NCBI GenBank assembly: GCA_030278955.1
Contig: JAOANR010000001.1
Location: 43,426,890 to 43,490,889 of the forward strand
From: Hygrophila difformis
Taxonomy: Eukaryota; Streptophyta; Magnoliopsida; Lamiales; Acanthaceae
Length of the DNA: 64,000 bases
Direction: 5' to 3'
Shown here: in pieces, positions 58,495 through 64,000 of the stretch
Numbering within the stretch: position 1 is the stretch's first letter
How the letters are laid out: each line of letters begins with the position of its first letter
Notes under the pieces: generated by a model
What the model saw: the letters and a program-made list of their open reading frames with translations, nothing else
What the model was told of the DNA's origin: nothing
Databases searched by the model: none
Program-made: the position numbers and the translations under genes

Positions 58495-59062
58495 TTTCTT
58501 TAAATTCCGGATATAATCTTCGGTCAATTACAGAACTAATCCAACCGGGAACCTGTTTAGATGCTCAGTCGGAACAGGGGCGACGACAAGTGAGATGGTG
58601 GCCTTGGCTTGTCCGATGGTGGTGAGCAAATGGTAGTCCGGAGGTCTGCTGCTCCATTTGTTGTTCACCAGTGATGAGGGTTTCCTCAGAGCAGTGGTGG
58701 TAATGATGTAGATGGGCGATGGAGCAGCGGTGAAGCTTCGCGGTCCGGAGGTGGTGAAGATGACAAACACGTAAGTCTCACGTGTTTTGCAATTTACAAT
58801 TGTAAATTAGTGTAGTTCCACTACTACACTTCTCCCCATCCACATTTAACTCCTTACACCAATTTTGGTGGCTCCATGATTCCTGCAAGAAAAAATACCC
58901 AAATTATTAAATTTTCCCCTGAAATCAACATCCTCACATTTAGAGTCTTAGTACTCTAAATGTTTAATTAATTTGAAGGTACTTCTCTGTTCTGAAATAC
59001 ATACACAAAACTAACTATGAGTAATCAGGAATGTAATTCTCTTAATAAACGACGCTGCATCC
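58495..59062 (-). other. Element C internal region next to leader, non-coding
   Basis: Reading the minus strand from the PBS: a leader related to A's (59000-59062), hairpin/PPT module 1 (58925-58962), then a post-integrase block (CAGGTTCCCGGTTGGATTAG near 58535-58555). The leader is thus joined directly to sequence that in B follows integrase; gag and pol are deleted. Confidence 0.55.
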
Positions 59063-59080
59063 TCCCCGGCAACGGCGCCA
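59063..59080 (-). other. Element C primer-binding site, tRNA-Asp type
   Basis: It is identical to the 18-base site of element A and immediately precedes the LTR at 59081. Confidence 0.88.
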
Positions 59081-60287
59081 TGAAACTTTTGACAAATTTC
59101 CCAGACGAGTATTTTCTAAGAAAATAGAAATAAGAAATAATCCCGGTTTGATTTATTTAATGAAAATCGATTTATGAAGATGGAGTTGGGATTAGGAATA
59201 TATTTACAGGTTGTCACGTTTTTATTCACTCGTGTTAAGAAACTGTGCCCCCGAAAGCGCACGGAGTCAAAAATTGCAGTATTTATAGTAAGTACCGGAT
59301 CGTCCATTGGAGGATGTGCGATAGAAGCAGGGCCCACATCGTTTTATAAGATTTTTCACTCGGTTACTCGATTTAAGTTTGTGTTTTAACTAAAAATCTA
59401 CTTGACATAATTTAAATTAAGCTATGAAAGCAATTAAAGTTATTCTAGAAAGCAAACTAAAACTATTCTAAAAAGCAGATAAATTTAATCTAAGAAAGCA
59501 ATTAAAATTATTCTAAGAAAACGATGAAATTATACTAAGCAATCTATCATTAATCTAGGAAAGCGGATTTAAAGTGTGACAGAAGAGACATGAAGAAAAG
59601 AATAAAGATTGGACAAGATTCAGATGAAACACAATTAAACTTCCATTTTAATATACAAATCTTTGTTTGGAATAATACATCAGTTAGCTAACTCTCATGT
59701 TTCCTATACCATGTTCCCTTTAACAGACAGGTACTTACAGTAAGGATTTGCATGTCTTAAGATAACAAAATCCAAGATACCACAAATATACAACTGCCCC
59801 CGCGCAGAGGTATGTCATTTATCTGTGGTGGACAAGCAACACCCAACAAATCATTTATTGAGATGCCAAGTAGTGTTATCATTCCCCCATGTCACACCCA
59901 AAGTTTCTTAAATAAGCCTGAACTATCCCTTAACTATCAGTCCTAGTAGCAGTTACACTACTCTCAGTACAACCGAGTGTCCTCTAAAGAATGCATTTAA
60001 AAGAAAGCATTTAAAATCCTATCACTCGGAGGTTTTGAAAGAGTGACCCTGGTAGTAAATGAAAGCCCCCAGTCAGAATGACCGGATGTGGATCAAGAAT
60101 TCCCTAATCTCGTTGAACCGCTCGCAGTGTTCACTTCCCTTCGGGTGGTTATGAGATACAAACTAATAAAGTAGTTCGTTCCGGATGCACTCACTCAGGA
60201 CTCAAAAATAGGCTTTGGCAGAAGAGGATAGCCGTTGAAAGAATACTCAACCCTACCTTAGAAAATAACCAAGGCCCACATGTTGTA
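59081..60287 (-). repeat. Element C 5' LTR, truncated
   Basis: TGAAACTTTTGACAAATTTCCC begins a stretch nearly identical to 36039-37270 of the 3' LTR. It stops in mid-sequence near 60287 (CACATGTTGT), so the promoter part is lost. Without U3 and TATA at this end the element cannot be transcribed from its own 5' LTR. Confidence 0.8.
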
Positions 60288-60433
60288 CAGTCTTTCGGTG
60301 TACAGTCTTCCACTATCTAATAAATTATGACCACCCACATTTTGTCTGAATTCTTTCAAAGGTTAGCGAAAAATCAATTTCTTTTTAAATCATTTCTAAA
60401 AAGTGGTGGAAGAACTGCCAAAGTTTCACTTAT
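60288..60433. other. Unassigned junction sequence
   Basis: A short duplicated motif (ACAGTCTTTCGGTGT / ACAGTCTTCC) at 60288-60313 is followed by about 120 bp of unknown origin. It joins the broken LTR of C to KIN17 sequence. The end of X expected here is missing, so there was a deletion. Confidence 0.35.
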
Positions 60434-61042
60434 CCTTAAATAGGGTGTCTGTATCTCGTTCGATATAAGTTATAAAGGGTCTCCCCGACCTTACACTTTC
60501 CAGTCCTGCGCAAATACTTGACGAACTCCGTCAACGTAGCCCACTAAGTAGTAATTCTCATGTATATTGCTCATTATTTATCATTGTATCTTTTCATCGT
60601 TTGAAACATTTCATGTATTTGACTACAAGGCCATTGTTGGGGTGAGGGATCCATTCCATTGTATTATTATTTTTTGGTGTGAGTTTGAAGATCAGAATGA
60701 GCCCATGTTGTGCTTGAATGCAACAATGCTTTATATTTGTAGTGTATTGACATTTGGCCTTTGTCACATTTCCATTCCCCACTTTGAGGACAAGTTTGTT
60801 TGGTGATAGCGATAGGAGGTGTTCCCTATTGTTCTGCTTGAATTAAAAGGTTGGTATTCTAGAAAAATTGGATTTGGGTGATTGTATGTCCATGACTTTG
60901 TGGCTTTATGCTAATCGTTATTTGTTTACGTATATTCATATCTCGATTGGAATTGCGCAAGCCAAATTAAGCTATGGATATTAGAAGTTCATTGCCAAAC
61001 ATCTGCGGTTTTCTCAATTTATTATCTCATTACCTACCGAAT
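60434..61042 (-). pseudogene. KIN17: KIN17 fragment, N-terminal part, and spacer (unit 2)
   Basis: 60434-60546 repeats unit 1: on the minus strand STQWATLTEFV-type codons to ERDTDTLFKD, ending about 20 codons before the X insertion point. From 60547 to about 60755 the sequence differs from unit 1 (there more KIN17 codons), and from 60756 to 61042 it again matches 35060-35350. It is a decayed copy with an internal replacement or deletion. Confidence 0.6.
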
Positions 61043-61072
61043 CCCCGCCCATCTGGGCGGGGGTTATACTAG
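61043..61072 (+). mobile_element. Helitron-like 3' terminus (second copy)
   Basis: A perfect stem CCCCGCCC / GGGCGGGG with loop ATCT is followed by GTTATACTAG and a T. It has the same junction to KIN17 sequence as at 35382. Confidence 0.45.
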
Positions 61073-61073
61073 T

Positions 61074-61491
61074 TCTTATAATACCCTTTATCTGCTAATG
61101 CTTTACTCATAACCTTCACAATAATTCCCTCAAACAGCCAATAATCTTCCTATTGATCTTCTCCTTCGCCTTCTCTTCCTCCTTCATCAACTCATCCAAC
61201 ACTGATGCATTCTTTGTTGATGGACTGCCTTCCCTTTTCCTCTTCCCACTCTTACCATCATATTCCCCATCGCCAAACATTATTCTAGAGCCCTCCAGCA
61301 TCTCATTCGATTCTCTGGCTTTCTTCGACAATCCTAAGCTCAACTTGATTTTGTTATCACCCATCACATCACTTTTCTCCAGCATTCTCGATTTAATGTC
61401 TCATCTTCTTCACGCTTCTCATCCTAACCCATCATCCGCATCTGCTTGGCCCGCTCAATTTGTCTCTAAATCTCCTTCTCTTGCTTCTTTT
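61074..61491 (-). pseudogene. KIN17: KIN17 fragment, middle part (unit 3)
   Basis: It is closely similar to 35384-35802 (LSLGLSKKARESNEMLEGSR, NASVLDELMKEEEKAKEKIN). One T is missing near 61158, so the frame that in unit 2 reads RKDYWLFEGIIVKV is lost here. X begins at the same codon (61492), which shows that the X insertion is older than the multiplication of the units. Confidence 0.75.
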
Positions 61492-62709
61492 TGTAACGCC
61501 CTGAAAATTCAAACCATTTTCGCAATCATTACTGCCATACTAACTATCCTAAACTAGTGGCCAGCTAATTTAAAACGGAAAAAAGGTTAAATTAGTCCAT
61601 TTTCTTTCTCAAAAATCCAAATCAGTCCTTTTTCTATTTTATTACCAAAACAGTCCGCTACAAATGCTAATAATATCCAAATCAGTCCTTTTTTCATTAA
61701 TTATGCCCTAATTGCTGGCGTGGCAAGGGTTTAAATTTAAACCTGATATGTGGACATAATATTAGTCTTTTTTTCTTTTATCTTTTGTCAATTCAGTCCT
61801 AAACTTTTATTTTGTTCCATTTAGTCCTCTATCCAAATCAGTTATTTTTATATTAATTGGCCTCTAACATTTTAAATTATTTCATTTAAAGCTCAGAACC
61901 TTAAATCCTATTATTATTAGTCCATTTATCAAATAAATGTCCAACATACTTCTCTAAATAAATTAAACACCAAACATCATACATTGGGTGACTGTCTTGT
62001 TACTGGATCTTCCAAGCTCCGTAAATAAATTAAACACCAAACCTCTCATATATTGGGCTTGATTGCCTTGTTACTGGGTCTTCCAAGCTCCGGGATTTTA
62101 CGAAAGTATGTTGGGCATTTATTTGATAAATGGACTAATAATAATAATAAAAAAAAATTTAAGGTTCTGGGCTTTAAATGAAATAATTTAAAAGGTTGGA
62201 GGCCAATTAATATAAAAATGATTGATTTGGATAGAGGACTAAATGGAACAAAATAAAACTTTAGGACTGAATTGGCAAAAGATAAAAGAAAAATGACTAA
62301 TATTATGTCCACGTATCAGGTTTAAATTTAAACCTTGCCACGTCAGCAATTAGGGCATAATTAATGAAAAAAAGGACTGATTTGGACATTATTAGCATTT
62401 GTAGCGGACTGTTTTGGTAATAAAATAGAAAAAGGACTGATTTGGATTTTTGAGAAAGAAAATGGACTAATTTAACCTTTTTTCCAATTTAAAACAGTTA
62501 GTACAAGGCTGAGTAAACACCTAAAATGATTATCTGATTAATCATATTAAATGCAGAAGCTAAAAACAAATAAAACACATAAACATGAATCATCTCACAT
62601 AAAACCGAATAATAATCCCAGCAAACTCATCCAGGCTGCAAGCATCACAAATCAATACCAGTCAACATGCCAATATATCAAAACAGGGCTACCAGCCCAA
62701 AGCAGTAAA
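61492..62709 (+). mobile_element. LTR-type insertion X (unit 3), carrying a MITE
   Basis: TGTAACGCCCTGAAAATTC to 61576, then the MITE, then continuation from 62486 through CATCCAGGCTGCAAG (the site occupied by element C in unit 2) to 62709, where another TGTAAC element starts. No coding sequence is seen. Confidence 0.5.
61577..62485. mobile_element. Foldback MITE, 909 bp, MULE-like
   Basis: Both ends read GGAAAAAAGGTTAAATTAGT inward and the inverted repeats extend about 400 bp each with few mismatches. The target duplication is AATTTAAAAC (61567-61576 and 62486-62495). The paralogous unit at 35879-35890 has one copy only (CTAATTTAAAAC) and no insert. The centre contains a tandem repeat of about 75 bp (TAAATTAAACACCAAAC to CTTCCAAGCTCCG). 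A target duplication of about 9-11 bp with long TIRs suggests a Mutator-like foldback element; it has no transposase. Confidence 0.85.
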
Positions 62710-64000
62710 TGTAACACCCCGGTTTTTGGTCACCCAGGTCGGGGTGTCACCGCCACACCTCCCTAGTAAGACACGGTTTCTCCGGCTTACTAAAGAGATG
62801 CAAGGCTAGTGATTTCAGTATTTAAAACATTTAAAGCATTCAAAACAGCCCATATAATATAAATCGAAAATAATAATATCATAGCGCAGCGGAAATAGTA
62901 TTTAAGTATGGTATTGCAGCGGAAAATGTAAATAGGGCCGACATGGCCAAAACACGGGTTAAACAGGCCCGTTTATTCTAACGTCTAATGCAGAAATAAA
63001 AATCAAATATCCAATACCAAAATATCAAAATCAAAATGTTCCCAAAATCCCATGCACGAAGTGATCATGCTCATTCTACATACTCTGTAAGAAAAAGGAA
63101 TAAAAACGGGTTTATCAGCACACTTGCTGAGTAAGTTAACACATGCATGATCTTGGGGTTTTAAAGCCATTAATTTAATACTTTATCAAAACATGATAAT
63201 AACATAATATTCATTTAAATCTAAGCAACTATCCAATTGCATAATTTATTCCAGGCTCTATTTCATAACACATTTCACATGATTCAAAATACTAACCATA
63301 ATTTAAATAAAGCATTTAACTAATTTAATCGGACAACATAATTTACTCTAATTAAATCAAATTTTAACATCCCCATTACATTCCCGATTTGGTATTTCAA
63401 GTTTCACGATAGCATCGCGATGTCAACAAGTTTGGCCGGTAGCCCGGCGGCCGCAGCCGTATCAGCCATACCCAGTACCACTCCGGAGCCTCGGGAAACC
63501 CATGTGGATATTCTCGAGAGTGTAGGCTCTATATCTCGCCGTTTTGGCAATATCATATTTCAAGTTTAGCGCACGGGGTCACCATCGTCCATTACGGCAC
63601 GAAGTGAATCGTTAGGGGGCACTCTGCAGAGCACTCACCCCTAATTTTAATTTATCAAGTTTGTAAGGGGATTTTACTTTCAAAATCTGATTTCAATCTT
63701 AATTAATTTAAAAACAATATCTCAATTTGTCTCAACCCTAAAGGTTAATCTCACGTTTCAACAAGATTTCAAGATTTCAAGATTTGATTTCCGGTAAATC
63801 ACAGTTTATTCCAAAATTCGTCTAAAATCAGGTTTAATTCCAAAAATTTCGAAATTTCACGACTGACTCGGAAACGTCGAGATCTACAACTTTCGTGTTT
63901 TAGCTTTTTCAATCCGAGATACCGAAACAGGTCAAAAACATAGATTTTTACAGAACCTTAAATCTGTTCGGATTTCACAGACCACAGTTTAGAGATTTCG
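62710..64000 (+). repeat. Start of a further LTR-like element (runs off window)
   Basis: TGTAACACCCCGGTTTTTGG, with the inverted echo GGTCGGGGTGTCACC, is the usual start of chromovirus (Tekay-like) LTRs in plants. It runs to the window end without a recognised end or gene. A GC-richer part lies at 63430-63640. The assignment rests on the terminal sequence only. Confidence 0.4.

Larger units (their letters stand above)
36039..60287 (-). mobile_element. Element C: non-autonomous Athila-type element with nested insertions
   Basis: The 3' LTR is 36039-45551 (with a LINE inside), the PPT 45552-45562, the internal region 45563-59062, the PBS 59063-59080 and the 5' LTR 59081-60287 (truncated). The two LTRs are nearly identical where they overlap, for example 36039-36300 against 59081-59340. 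No gag, pol or env-like codons are found; the interior consists of repeated post-integrase blocks, hairpin/PPT modules, a Helitron and a tandem duplication. It is therefore a deletion derivative moved in trans (LARD-like), related to A and B. Confidence 0.78.

Overview
The window looks like repeat-rich nuclear DNA of a flowering plant, probably a dicot; the species cannot be named from it. Evidence: long Ty3/gypsy retrotransposons of the Athila group primed by tRNA-Asp, plant-type LINEs (DUF4283-type ORF1, and ORF2 with RT and RNase H), Helitron-type ends, a foldback MITE and fragments of the conserved nuclear gene KIN17. I see no intact host gene. No rRNA, tRNA or CRISPR array was recognised.

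Layout. (1) 1-9041: element A, an Athila-type retrotransposon on the minus strand, cut by the left edge. Its gag and PR-RT frame is open except for one TAG; it has a tRNA-Asp PBS and a 4.6-kb 5' LTR. (2) 9042-27539: element B, the same family on the plus strand. A sits inside B's gag. B carries a decayed gag-pol, a spacer with its own promoter-like block, a short leader exon, an intron, a very long 'env-like' ORF, a PPT and a 4.77-kb 3' LTR. (3) 27540-30320: element E, a different, heavily mutated gypsy element (minus strand) into which B appears to be inserted; it has minisatellites, gag remnants, a PBS and an LTR start. (4) 30320-31700: a 5'-truncated LINE. (5) 31700-34080: AT-rich DNA without a convincing gene. 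(6) 34080-36038 and 60434-62709: KIN17 pseudogene units, each broken at the same codon by an LTR-type insertion (X) and bounded by a Helitron-like 3' terminus; the order suggests at least three head-to-tail units. (7) 36039-60287: element C, a non-autonomous Athila relative (minus strand) with LTRs and a PBS but no gag, pol or env-like ORF. A full LINE sits in its 3' LTR, a Helitron in its interior, and an 8.7-kb segment holding the LINE is tandemly duplicated. (8) 61577-62485: a 909-bp foldback MITE. (9) 62710-64000: the start of another LTR-like element.

Relative order of events: B went into E, then A into B. X went into KIN17 before the KIN17 units multiplied. C went into X. The LINE and the Helitron went into C, and the 8.7-kb duplication followed.

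The most interesting signal is in the Athila-type elements. Each LTR carries an array of perfect or near-perfect palindromes phased at about 100 bp beside the promoter, but the palindrome sequence is completely different in A, B and C. In B the same palindrome array recurs just upstream of a TATA box, leader exon and intron that serve the env-like ORF. Hairpin plus PPT-like modules are also repeated inside the elements at the boundaries of coding blocks.
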